Assembly: GCA_947561715.1 (NCBI GenBank)
Contig: OX387197.1
Location: 22,160,266-22,224,265 of the forward strand
Reading direction: 5' to 3'
Length of the DNA: 64,000 bases
Origin: Ascidia mentula
Taxonomy: Eukaryota > Chordata > Ascidiacea > Phlebobranchia > Ascidiidae
The notes below the pieces were generated by a model. The model worked only from the letters and a program-made list of their open reading frames with translations. It searched no databases and was not told the DNA's origin. The position numbers and the translations under genes are program-made. This document shows, in pieces, positions 12,901 to 35,000 of this stretch (its first letter is position 1; the number at the start of each line of letters is the position of its first letter).

Positions 12901-15900
12901 ATTCCGTCTGATTTCGGTTTCTTTTCGGTGTGTGCGTTCGCCTTTGGTCCATTGTCTCCAGACATTTTTCTGCTCGACGGCAAATAATTAGCATTGGTGT
13001 CAAATAAACTGCAATAATCGAATAAGCTTCTCAAAACAAATACAACGGATGTGGTAAAGGTTTCATTCTATTGTCGCAAACCTTCTAATATTGTTAATCT
13101 CTTGCCGAATCTTCCTCGTCTTTCTACCGTTCAGGATAGCGCTGTCGAGTCGTTGTATCATCAGGTCGAGTTGTTCCTCAAGTGGGAGCTGGAGTCGGGT
13201 TTCCTCGTCTATGGAAACTAAAACATCACATGAAGTTTTTTAAACGTGCGAAAACCAGAAAGACAACAACAAAAACTGCAAACGATGACAAGGCGATCAC
13301 TGCCCTTTTTAGTATAATAAAATAATAGTAAGCCTGGTTGGCCTAGTTTTTAGGAATATGCATATTTCGCCCTATGGCATCACTTATAGTCAGTTACTAT
13401 TTCAAATGGAACCTTGTAGCGAAAGGACTGACGATGCCCGTAGGGCGAAACACACATTTATGAAAATACCCAGACTGATTCTATTTTAAGACTTGTGCTT
13501 TATGTATAACTCTGTATCGTTGTTCGTACGTTTCAATCACAGTTATTCCATACCTTGTCGAATCACTTTGACTGGAGCTTTTTCCAGCAGCATCCCTGTC
13601 TCAGGGTCGAACCCCGTCCTTTCCATTTCCCGTTTGGCCTCTCGCAACACAGCGCCACCCTGCGGACGTAAAAGAATCGTGTCACGCTGATTTTTAAAAA
13701 ATGCACATAATTTCAGTTACGAATCAACCTCAGTAAATAAAAATTCCTGTCGAGCGAATATTAGAAGCTTGAAATTATTGTGAAAGAACTTTTTAATCAT
13801 GCCACGCAAAAGAAAAAATTATTTCGAAATCTATTACGTTTTTGTTAAACTGCGTACCTTAGCTTTGTAACGGGTTCACAGTCATGAAAATAAAACTGGT
13901 CACGTGGTAAACGGGTCTTAAACTGTGCACGTTACTACTTACGAAGTCGCGCATTCGAACGGCGAGTCGGTAGAAGATGGTTTCCCGTGTGTTGTACAGC
14001 ATACAGTTGCTCACAACCATGTTGAAATCGTCCTCGAATTGCTCGAAAGACCTAAAGTAACACAGAATAATCACTAAATGTTCGTATATGTTTTATTCCC
14101 AAAACATTTACGTAAAGCCTGAACTCGGAGCGATTGTATGACCCAAACTTACTGGTACTTGTGCGATTCCAGCTTGGAGCTCATGGTGGAAAAATCCATC
14201 GGTGATTTAATAATCTTGAAGTAATCTGGGGCCTCCTTGGCCGTCACAGGCTCGGCGAAAACTTTGGCTACGTCGATCGCCTTCAGCCGACTGAGGGCGC
14301 GTCGGAGCAAAGTGAGGAAGGGAGCCAGACGAAGTTCCGAGGCAACCTGGGGTGAATTAACGCATTGTAAAATTATGTTCGGGCGCTATCTACAGAAATA
14401 GTACATTCTACAGCTATTTTTAAGCATATTTTATGCACAGTGTCCCAAAGACTTTTTCTAATAAGTGGTAATTTTATTCAAAAAAAATAAGAGGTTTGCT
14501 TTGGACGTAAAAACTAAACAAGACACAGAAAATATTTACCTGTGAAATACGAACTGTTTCCCGTTTTAACTTTTCTCGTTTCCGAATCAGTTCGATGAGT
14601 AACCGGGCTCGTTCCAAGTCGTGACGTAAGCGGTGCCAATACTTGAGTTGTTCTATTAAGACGTGCTGTTGCGATTCAGCCTCCTGTAATACAAAAAGTA
14701 TGGTGAATCTATCCTTAATGTACGTTCAATCGGTTTTAATGGAAAGAAACCCGCTCAGGTTTGACATAGTCATTTAACTCGACAATAAAATGCGTTTTCC
14801 AAGAAAAACTTACATAAAAACTTTCAAGGAAAGTGTATCGGATGAACAGCTTGATGTGTCAATAAGAAGGTTTGTAACAAATAACTTACGGGGTCTTTTG
14901 ATTTGTGCGAATGGACGTGAGATTGCAGTCTTCTGAGGAGAGGTACCCCGTTACGCGATTGTCGTTTCAACGTCCAGTAACTAAGCAACCGCTGAAGGAA
15001 GGCCGCTTTTTTCTGGATCATCACGTGACGCCCAATGGACGAAATCCTACACAGTAGAAATAAAGAGCAAAAAGTCTTCATATGTTATTTTCAATTTAAT
15101 ATTGATAAAATATGTGTATAATTTAACCCCATAATTGGAACTTACTTGTCTCTTGGGATGTAGGGTATTGCTATGTGAGGCATTTCGTGACGCTTCTCGG
15201 CAAGAATTTTTCTGGCTTTCTTCATTTTGTCCCCACTCTTTTTCAGATCTGCCTCAAACGACTGTTTACACAAAAATATAAATTTGTGAACTTAAAAAAA
15301 GAACAGTCCCATGCCATAAATATGAAATTAATAATGGCATGATTTGAAAACCTTTTTGTGACACAAATATGTCAACAGATAGACAACTTACAAAAGGCCC
15401 GTTTAGGCGATTCTGTCGTGGTGAGGCATCTGGAGGAGTGTGTACATCGCAATACGCTTCTTTTTTTACTGTAACTGTCATTCCATTACGACCAGATTCC
15501 CTGACAGGCTCCATTTTCATGTACAGTCCAGCTTGTTGGGCACATGTGACATGGAAGGCTGTGTAGCAGTTTGCACGGTGGCACTGAATGCATGCGCCAA
15601 CATTCCTTTGTTTACAAATATAGCATGTAAGGCGCCACCTTGCGGCGGGAATGTTTTTGAGTCCGTCGATCGGTTCCAAGAAGACAAGATTGGAAAATCC
15701 AACTTCAGGTACCCACAATGCACATACCTGTGATATAAAATATCAGAAAATAAAGAAATGCATTTGTTTATAAATACATCGAATAACATCACTTACAACA
15801 TGAGCCCAACGGTTGTCATCGGTTTGTTTGAATGCACCACTGCGACTTGGGCACAAACAACAGTCCACAGGACAGGACGGTGACTGGAGACATCTTCTAC

Positions 15901-17429
15901 AAAGCCACTGCCCCTCGGGTATGTAAGGAACTCCATAGCACTCCTGGTGGACAGCAAGGTTGCACATGTCGCAGAAGAGAATCACATTTGAGTTCTGGCA
16001 TTCTCCGTCATTGCAAACGCAGCAAACAGCATCCTCATCAATCATTGGCTGTCATTAAACAATTTCTTTTTCATATCATCACTTGTTAGAAAATTACCAG
16101 CAGCTTGTAACTGATTTGTTTGTGTATTTTCAACAACAAATGGTCAAGTTTCGATGATTGATTAATAATGGGCCATCACTAATTACACAAAGAATTTTGT
16201 ACCTGTGTTCCATGACTGCCGCTACCATTCTTTGCTTGTTCAAAGTATGATTCCTTCTCGAAGCGATCCATCAATAGTTCGAGTTGGTCATGACTAATTG
16301 AAGCAATCCCATCTTTTTCACGCTGCTCATTCATTAGTTCCAGCCAAACGGCATCTTCCTCATCCATATCATATTCAATCTGGGTTAACAAACAACACTC
16401 CAGTATAATCGTTACACAGATGTCAAGTTTCAATAAAGAGGTCAAATAATTCATTTAATATACCTGACATCACAATTATATCTATTATATATGTACATAA
16501 TATTCACCTCTTCTTCCAAATCTTCCACTTGTTTTTCTATGTACCGATAATAGGCTGAACTACGAGATGGTGCATCAGGCTGGTCGCTTTCATACTCCGA
16601 CAAAACACGAAATGATGGCTTGGGTAGTTTTGCAGGAGAGGTACGATTCTTTGGCTGTGCAACTTGTAAGTTTTCACTGTTATATTGAGGGATTGTCACG
16701 TTTTTTAGGTCTTTGCTACTGATTCCAGTTTTTCCTGCAGGACTGGAACCTGGCTTGGAACTTCCTGGCTTGCTACTGGTCGTGACATTCCCATCATTCC
16801 TGTTTTCAGCAATATCTGATCCAGATGTAGTGCTATCATCATCTTTGTCCACGTCGGAGTCAGATATGATGTCCAACTTGTCACTGATGTTTAATCTAAC
16901 GCAACAAATACAGGTATATACAGTGCATACAAATCTTGTAAAAATCTAAATTAAAATATTATTTTAAGTTATCATTTATGTAAATTTATTGTTCATTAAA
17001 TTTACAATAAATTGGCTGTCGTTGCAACAGCAAACACAGTATAAAATCTCACATCAGTTTATTAAATACTAGTTTATCATTACTTTACCTAAATATTTTT
17101 CCCTCTGATTCAACTTCTACCATCTTCTGGGCCTCAGCCCATGTTAGCGTTTCCCTCGCTGGTGTGTTAAACTGAATAGGTGATGGTGACCTTCGGGCGA
17201 TGCGACTGTTCTTTTTCTTCTTTGAAGACTTCAGTTTGGATTTCCTAGCAATGACTGATGCTGGTTTTTGCACCGGGGTCTGAGCAGTATGGTCAAAATT
17301 CAACATGTGGTATTCCATACCACTGCAGCTCTTGTAGACCTTCTGGCAAATCGGACATTCCCATGGCGGCTTTGTTTCTCTCAAATTATGCAGAAACTCA
17401 GTTACATTCACATTGCCAACTTCAGCCAT
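9961..17429 (-). CDS. BRPF1: BRPF-family bromodomain and PHD finger protein (peregrin type)
   Basis: Eighteen coding exons, from high to low: 17089-17429, 16508-16895, 16203-16379, 15797-16048, 15392-15727, 15146-15261, 14890-15046, 14540-14683, 14153-14346, 13943-14051, 13554-13659, 13082-13217, 12263-12969, 12028-12178, 11617-11741, 11150-11286, 10547-10701, 9961-10186. They sum to 3957 nt (about 1318 aa), close to vertebrate BRPF1. Domains in order: an N-terminal C2H2 finger (CPIC then HMLNFDH), an EPL1-like region ([12 protein letters not shown]), the PHD-knuckle-extended PHD module ([30 protein letters not shown]), a bromodomain with its acetyl-lysine Asn (CMLYNTRE), a long basic Ser-rich linker, and a C-terminal PWWP ([15 protein letters not shown]). 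BRPF proteins are nuclear scaffolds of MOZ/MORF/HBO1 histone acetyltransferase complexes; PWWP reads H3K36me3. Tunicates may have a single BRPF, so the 1/2/3 suffix is tentative. The 13082 exon uses a weak GTTTGC donor; without splicing there the frame would stop at once. Confidence 0.95.
11833..11882 (+). repeat. Decayed hammerhead ribozyme copy
   Basis: The 3' two thirds of the motif are intact: stem II GACCT/AGGTC (11844-11856), GAAA (11857-11860), stem III ACAG/CTGT, cleavage C (11875) and the TGCAGCT half of stem I. The CTGATGA half of the core is destroyed (AATGTGGA instead). It lies in a BRPF intron, antisense to the gene, and should be inactive. Confidence 0.65.
13358..13460. repeat. 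Inverted pair of a short hairpin repeat (GATGCC/GGCGAAA)
   Basis: TTTCGCCCTATGGCATC at about 13366-13382 is the near reverse complement of GATGCCCGTAGGGCGAAA at about 13433-13450. Both sit next to CTGAC or its complement. The pair lies in a BRPF intron and may be the ends of a small mobile element. Related hairpins occur at 2068-2100 and 40843-40886. Confidence 0.5.
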
Positions 17430-18739
17430 TGCACTTAAGTTAATTATGTTTCATTATACAAATAATCTACATTTTCCTGCACTGGGAATACAAGACAATT
17501 TTCACAGAAAATGTTCATGAAGTAGTCAATTTCATGCATTTGCTTTGTTTGAAGATCCTTTAAACAAATTTTGTCATAAGCAAACCTGGGTAAAAACACA
17601 ATAACAACAGAAGTTAGATTTATCATCACTTGGTATAGCCTATTTTATTTAAAGTTATAAAAAACCTGAACTGTTTTTATGAGCTATATAGGTTTAAGAC
17701 AAGCTTTAGCAGTTTGTAAAAATGGACTTCATAAAACTTGATAGCATATAACACTAGTTTACATCGAAATAAATAATACTGATGAACCGTTGTGTTTTCC
17801 ATTGTGCACTGCACAACATGCCATTTTCACATTAAAACTGTAGGTTTCTACCTTGATATTTGATATAATGGGCTAATTACCGGAAAATTTAAACATAGAC
17901 TACACCACCAACTTCTACCTGGTCAACTTCTTTAGCAATTTATCACATTGTTTACAATTTATAATTGTAAAGTAAACTGGTATTAGATCTATAGATATAG
18001 ACGGGCAGGAAGTTTTGTCGGACTGCTCCTTCTTTCACTCAAATTCAGTCTCGCCAAACGTTGATGTTCCGCCTAAAAGCGAAATTCAAACCGAGCCGTT
18101 GTGAAAAAGATATGATACTTCAAATAGAAATCAATTTTAGTATGTGAAAACATTGCCTCAAAAAAGAGTTTACAAAATTTTGTGACAAATAACTAAATAC
18201 TCAAAGTCTATAAAAGTATTTAAATTTAAAAAAAAGAATTTAGAGAACTTTTTGTTTTTTTTGCCGGCATTGTGCTACTACTCATCCGATTATATTTGTG
18301 CACAGAAACATTATTCCAGAAAAAATAAAAAAGGAATCTCAGTGGCCAGTGCGAAGTTCGATGCTTGTGTTGACAAGTTGGCTATCACGCTTTTACCTTT
18401 TTGAACAGTTACACTGCAGTATAGGCTTGTATTGTTGTCGCCATAGATTGAGTTAGTCAATAACTTTTTTCTGAACTATATAAATAGTTGGTAGAGACAT
18501 TTTTTTTCAAACTCTTGCAATATAGGCTAATTAAAATTCTTTAAATTAAATAAATTTATGGTGGACTTTCACTTTATATCGTAGCAGGCCAAACATATCA
18601 CGTAAAAACAACACCTGATAAAAGTCAGTCTAATATTTTTAGCTTCTTGCCTTTTCCTTGTGTACAATGTTAGTGTGTTTTTATGATAATTTGTGTCAAA
18701 TTACATAATTTGTGTATCATGTGCAGGTAAAAAGCAAAT
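17430..18739. promoter_or_regulatory. Shared upstream region between BRPF and PI4KB
   Basis: About 1.3 kb separates the start codons of two divergent genes and must hold both promoters plus any 5' UTR exons. The sequence is AT-rich, and no TATA box or known operator can be claimed. An AG acceptor-like site (CATGTGCAG, ending at about 18725) lies just before the PI4KB ATG, and an ACTTAAG lies a few nt before the BRPF ATG; either could be a 5' UTR intron end or a trans-splice site. Confidence 0.4.
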
Positions 18740-29595
<10,856 letters not shown>

Positions 29596-29782
29596 CAAGA
29601 TTTAACAACAAGAAAGCTTTCGAGATTGTCCTCCATGTCGCTCATGAGAAGGTTTTAATAGAAAGAAAATACAGGGTGCTGTTTTTCGAATGATTTTGAC
29701 TGTTGGCGCATCGGGCGGCGACAGAGTTGGCGGTGACGTCATTTATACACCATTCCTGATTTGCGTGTATTGTATGTATGTA

Positions 29783-29783
<1 letters not shown>

Positions 29784-29814
<31 letters not shown>

Positions 29815-29815
29815 C
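29784..29815. repeat. GT dinucleotide microsatellite
   Basis: A run of GT/GTGC repeats (about 15 units, with a few C interruptions at its start) lies just downstream of the PI4KB stop codon, in or near its 3' UTR. Confidence 0.9.
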
Positions 29816-31207
29816 TTTTTTTGTTGTCTTGTGCGTGTCGTTTTATATACACTTTTCCTAGATGCGAGTGTTTCTTCAAAGTGCCAAGACTAAAAAATAT
29901 TTTTTGTCGGCGCTCGAAATTGCGGCACGCGTCGATTTAACCGAGCAATTTCACCCGTTGTTTCAAGGTTGCAAAATCCTCCATCTCATATTCCCCAATC
30001 ATGGGGTTGACGTCGGAAATTTTCCGTAAAAATAGATTTTGAGCGAGAAGAGCCAATGAACTGTTTTGTAAATCACTTAAATCAGTACGAATGAATTTCA
30101 CTTTCGTCATCTTACACCTCGTTCATAATTTTTCCTCCGCACTCTTTCCGTACTACTCTAAACTCCGTGTACTTTTCCGCGATCGCCTTTACTGACCTTT
30201 AAAAACTTCTCGCCTAATACCAAGTAACCTAAAATCTTCACGAACAACAAACTTTCATCCGGTAACACTTGGGTTATGACGTCACAAAAATATTCACATG
30301 CCACTGCTCCTGCCACCAACGGGGAAATACCTAAACGGCGCCAGTATTACCGTTGTTCACTGTTTATCTGTTTACCTGTCGAGTTCAACTGTTGTTGAGT
30401 ATGCACAACCCCACGTGCTATACTTCCGTGGCGCCAAGATAATGTCCCCAATTATATTTCCCAAATATCTCATTTAAATTTAGTGAACTTATCCTTTGCG
30501 GTGATGAAAAATCAGTCCGGCCTTTGATGATTAGACTTCAACACTTGCTGCCCTCAACGCAGCCTCGTTAAATACATATTCGTTCTCACGTTGCGAGCAA
30601 CAGGAATCTCTTTTTTTTCTTACTTCCAAAATGCAATCTTATTTACAGACGGTGATTTAATCAGTGTTAACTTGTTCGTGCGCTAAGGGCTGCTTTCCAA
30701 AGCGTTTCTTCCCCCTTTCTTGCTTCGGGCCGTATATACCATCGTATATTTTGAGTGTTCGCCGAAATTGTACTGTTATGTTGTTGTGCTCACTTCCGCT
30801 TACGCGCTTTCGCTTTTACTTAACATTTAACGTTCGCCACACGACCAACTTGTGTTTTGGCGTCAGTGCAGGTATTGAATCGATTAGACATGCAGCGCGT
30901 TGAGCAGTTCAGTCGATTTGCAGAAGACACATAAACTGAAATGTGTTTAAAAATAACTAAAACAAGACTAGCCAGTTTCGACTACCTTAAAATCATTTAA
31001 AACTGTCTCAAATGATGGATAAATTCCAGGCAGGATGCAGACTTCGACAACCAGACTTTCAACTTCTGTATATTAGATTAAATTTGTAATTTTCGCCGGT
31101 ATGAAAATTCGCCCTGAATAATTATAGCTTTTTTTCAAAAACGGTATTTCAAACTTTAATGAATGTTAAATTTCCGGCCTTTTACTTAAAACAAGTGAAT
31201 TAGGTCT

Positions 31208-31262
31208 AGCTGCACTGATGAGACCTTTCAGGTCGAAACAGTGTGTACACCTGTCTGCAGCT
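31208..31262 (+). ncRNA. Type I hammerhead ribozyme, complete core
   Basis: All hammerhead elements are present in order: AGCTGCA (stem I 5'), CTGATGA (31215-31221), GACCT-TTC-AGGTC (stem II), GAAA (31235-31238), ACAG/CTGT (stem III), cleavage-site C31255 in a GTC triplet, and TGCAGCT (stem I 3'). Stem I is a perfect 7 bp, stem II 5 bp and stem III 4 bp, with a 9-nt loop that can pair further. Every core position known to be needed is kept, so self-cleavage after C31255 is predicted. The short stem III resembles hammerheads of metazoan Penelope-like elements and retrozymes. The copy stands 1.6 kb past PI4KB, in its sense orientation. Confidence 0.9.
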
Positions 31263-32033
31263 CTCATTGACTATTACGGCTCTTTTGCGCATATAATAGG
31301 TCTATCTTGTTGTCAAAAGTCTGGTATGGGATATAACACCTTGGACCGTAATTCAACAATTCCAGAGATATAATTTTATTGGATAATATATCAGCGAAAC
31401 TTGCAACACGGCGACTGTACAGAAGTGCAAACGGTTTCCATTCAGCACGGTTTGTACCGCGCTCCTAACGAAGGTAACAAGTTATACGAAAAGAATACAA
31501 ATAAGATATATTTCGCAGGTCTACTTCCAATACCAACAGCGGGGTAAGATTTTGGATGTGGAAATGCAAACAGGCAACGACGTGCCGTATACTTTTTTTT
31601 GCAACAAAAATTAATCACTTTTCACATTGTGCTTTCAGCAGGACGTGGTACCACATGTTTTAAGTGTCATGAAGAAGTGGATGTATATAATATTGACATC
31701 CTGCACACAGATTGCATCCGCCAACATTGTGACTACTGTACATCAGACATTTGATCCTTTCCACTAAGCTAGAAAACAAATGTACATAGTCTCGATAAAT
31801 GCAAATGCAGCAACATAAAGAAAATGCGTTTCTCTTGCGAAAAAAGTGTGGTGTTTTCCACACATGGGCACAAACATTCAACGTTGCCACTTACAGCACC
31901 GTCTTCAGTTAACTGCATATTTTGCGCCCCGCGTAATAAAGGCAGGCATCAAAGATATTTAATTCATCGCAGTTTCGGTTGAGGGTAAATGCAGGCTTGG
32001 TGCAGAGGTGTAATAAGAAGTAGCTAACGTCCA

Positions 32034-35000
32034 TTACAGGTTGGGGTTCACCCATTTGTAGGTGGATGAGTAGAGAAACCCGGCTTTCTTCACAAATTCG
32101 TCGGCTTCCTCTGGTCCGCGCCTGGTTTCACGAAAAAGAATAAAAGTGTGTAACTTATTTCGTGTTTTCGTGCAACTTACGAAATACAAAAATTAACGGA
32201 AAGACGTTTTACATACATTCCAAATTACATTTAGCATTTGACCGGAACAGGATTTTAAATTAGAGAAACAAAAAGTTTCGCAAGCGGGGTATCCCCCAAC
32301 AAAAAAAATATTTTTCGTTACGCTTTATGGGTAAACTCACGTTCCGAACTTGTAAGGAATGGGTTTGATTTTTTCGTTCTCGATCTGGTGAAGCACGGGA
32401 GTGAATATTCTCCACGCCTCCGACAGCTCGTCACTGCGGGGCACAATAGAAATCGTATTTATTAAAGCATCACATAGAAATCATATGTGCAACGAACCTT
32501 CGTACGAAGTTGAGTTGCGAGCCAGTGAAAACGTCCAGTATGAGGCGCTCGTAAGCGTCCGGCATTTTCACATCCTGAAATAGAAAAAAAAACGTTTGAC
32601 TGGTGCAAACGTTTGCACAAAAGACACTCAATATGCTTTAGTATTGGAGATATCCGTCGTCATAGAGTAAAGTGAATAAGTAGTTATTGAACGTACGTCA
32701 GAATGCCACTTAAAATGTCAAAATATCAAATTTGTATGACTTTTCTGCTCAAACGATGCATTTTGGGTCATAAGTCACTTGAAAAATGAAGAGTTGTCGG
32801 GGCTAAGGCAGTATTGCATGAAATTAATTACTGAGCGTTACAGCAAAAACAACTCTTATTAACAAAATTATATGCAGAAATTCGGACCCCCCAAAAAAAT
32901 GTTCCTGGGGCTCAGGAGCAGAGCCTTTGCGGTAGAAATCTCAGTTTTTATATATAACTGTGGTCTTAACCTTATATCGCATATTGTAACTCAGATCCAT
33001 TTCACTTTCGATCGGTTCTACGTTCATGCCTGGCGTCTTCGTCATCATTTTGCAGTAGACCGCCTCGTTCGGCTGGACACGCATGACTAGTTCGTTCCGC
33101 TTCACCATACCCGGTGTGAAAATATCGCCAGGAACGTCACGGAATTGCACCCGGACTTCCGCCTTGCGTTCATTGAGTGCTGGGAGTAAAAGCGTTCAAA
33201 TTTTGAAATTTTTAAAATCTGCCTAAAATTATAAATTGCCAGAACAGCAAAATCACACGCACGTTTGTTCAACTTTCCGAACACAGAACATGTTATCATC
33301 TGTTATTCTGCATGGAGGACATATACGAATATATCAGTGAAAAAAAATTACTAACAAATTTTTTATCACATTCTCAGACGAGAGAACAGATTGTTGAATT
33401 TTAAGCGAATCGAGATTTAAACCCATTAGTTTTTTTCCGATTAGGTTTTCTTCTTGGTATATGGGTAGGGAGCCATGACCGACGTTGCCGATCGAACACC
33501 CTATTTTTTTAATTCCAATTTTGAATAAACATACAACGACATTCTGTCTCCCTCTAGTGCAGTATTTCTTAACCTTTTCTGGATCACGAACCCCTAAAAC
33601 ATTCTTTAAAAAGCCATAGGTTAATAACCCCTGCTCTAGTGGGTGGTTTTTGACGAAGGCGCGTTGTTGCAATAAGAACCCACCTTTGCCACACTTTAGA
33701 AGAAAAGGGACACCATCCCATCTCTCGTTGCAAATATTGAATCGGGCAAGTGCAAATGTGGGGGTGACTGATCCCTTGGGTACAGTTGGGTCGTCAAGGT
33801 AACCGTCTTTGGCCTCGCCTTCCCCTTCGGGGTCTCCGACGTATTGTCCCAACACCATGTCGTCCAGCGTCAGTGGCTTGATGCTTTTCAGTGCTTTAAC
33901 CTGTCGCAAAATTCAATGAATTTGATTTTTCATGATTTTTTATGTGAAAGTGGGCGTATTTCGCGGAGAAGGAAGTGCACAGAAAAGAACATAACAAGAA
34001 AAATGTACAAAAGCAACTTTATTAAGAGCACTTTGACCAATTCTACACGTTTCCGAAAAGCATGCACTTTTACCAGTAGTAAGAAAAATTATATGTTATT
34101 ACACTGTAATCATACAGTGGCGACCACCGTCGTGAATTTTACATCACAGCTTGAATGCAATTGCTTTTGACATTTTATTACAACGATTTGTTATTAACTG
34201 ATTAAAAATCACGACCTTTTCGTCCCGAATGTCGTCGGCGCTGTTGCTGACCGGTTTTTCCATTGCTGTAAGCGACAATACTTGAAACAAATGGTTCTGC
34301 ATGACGTCCCTGAAAAATTACGTCAAACTTAAGATCTACCAAGGAGTTTCCCCTTCTATATTTCTATATTTTTTTAATATATTTTTATATAGTCTATATT
34401 TTATCACAAGTGATTTGCCCTATTTTATCTAGTTGTATGCCCAATATATTCGCGACACATTTTAACAAATTCTTAAATTGGCTGTAGGTGGTATTATGTT
34501 TGAGTGCAGCTGTGTGTGTACAGGCATTGTGGTTAATTAAAATCGTTGAAAACGACCGAAATTAGGACCCTTGTTACTGCACCTGCCAATGTCAAAGAAA
34601 ACATTTTTTTAGCATTCAATTCACACCTGATGATGCCAAATTGATCGAAGTAACCTCCCCTGCCCTTTGTTCCGAAAGGTTCCTTAAAAGTAATCATCAC
34701 GCTCGCGATATTGTTCCGATCCCACAGAGGTCCGAACAATCGATTGGCGAATCTGCGGAAATGAATAAACTTGTCAAGCAAAACAACGGAAGGATTTTGT
34801 CAGCGTAGAAAAGATCGAACCGAATCAATATTTGTGGTCTTTTTTTAACCAATACAAAGAAAACACAGAAATAAAGAAAAAAAACACAGAAAAATTCTGC
34901 AGATTTTATTGATTTTAACACAAACAAAACGTTGGTTAAGAAAGTATCCAAAAATATCGATGAAGAGTGACAGACAAGCAGCGCCAGTGGAATTCTTTTA

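Larger units (their letters stand above)
29596..32033. other. Gap: convergent intergenic region, PI4KB to G6PD
   Basis: Non-coding sequence between two gene 3' ends. It contains a GT microsatellite at about 29784-29815 and a complete hammerhead ribozyme at 31208-31262. No protein-coding exon is supported; the short open frames here lack splice context and similarity. Confidence 0.6.

Noticed and set aside
12355..12987. Plus-strand open frame of 210 codons
   Set aside because: It is the shadow of the large BRPF linker exon on the minus strand, which has correct phase and basic Ser-rich composition.
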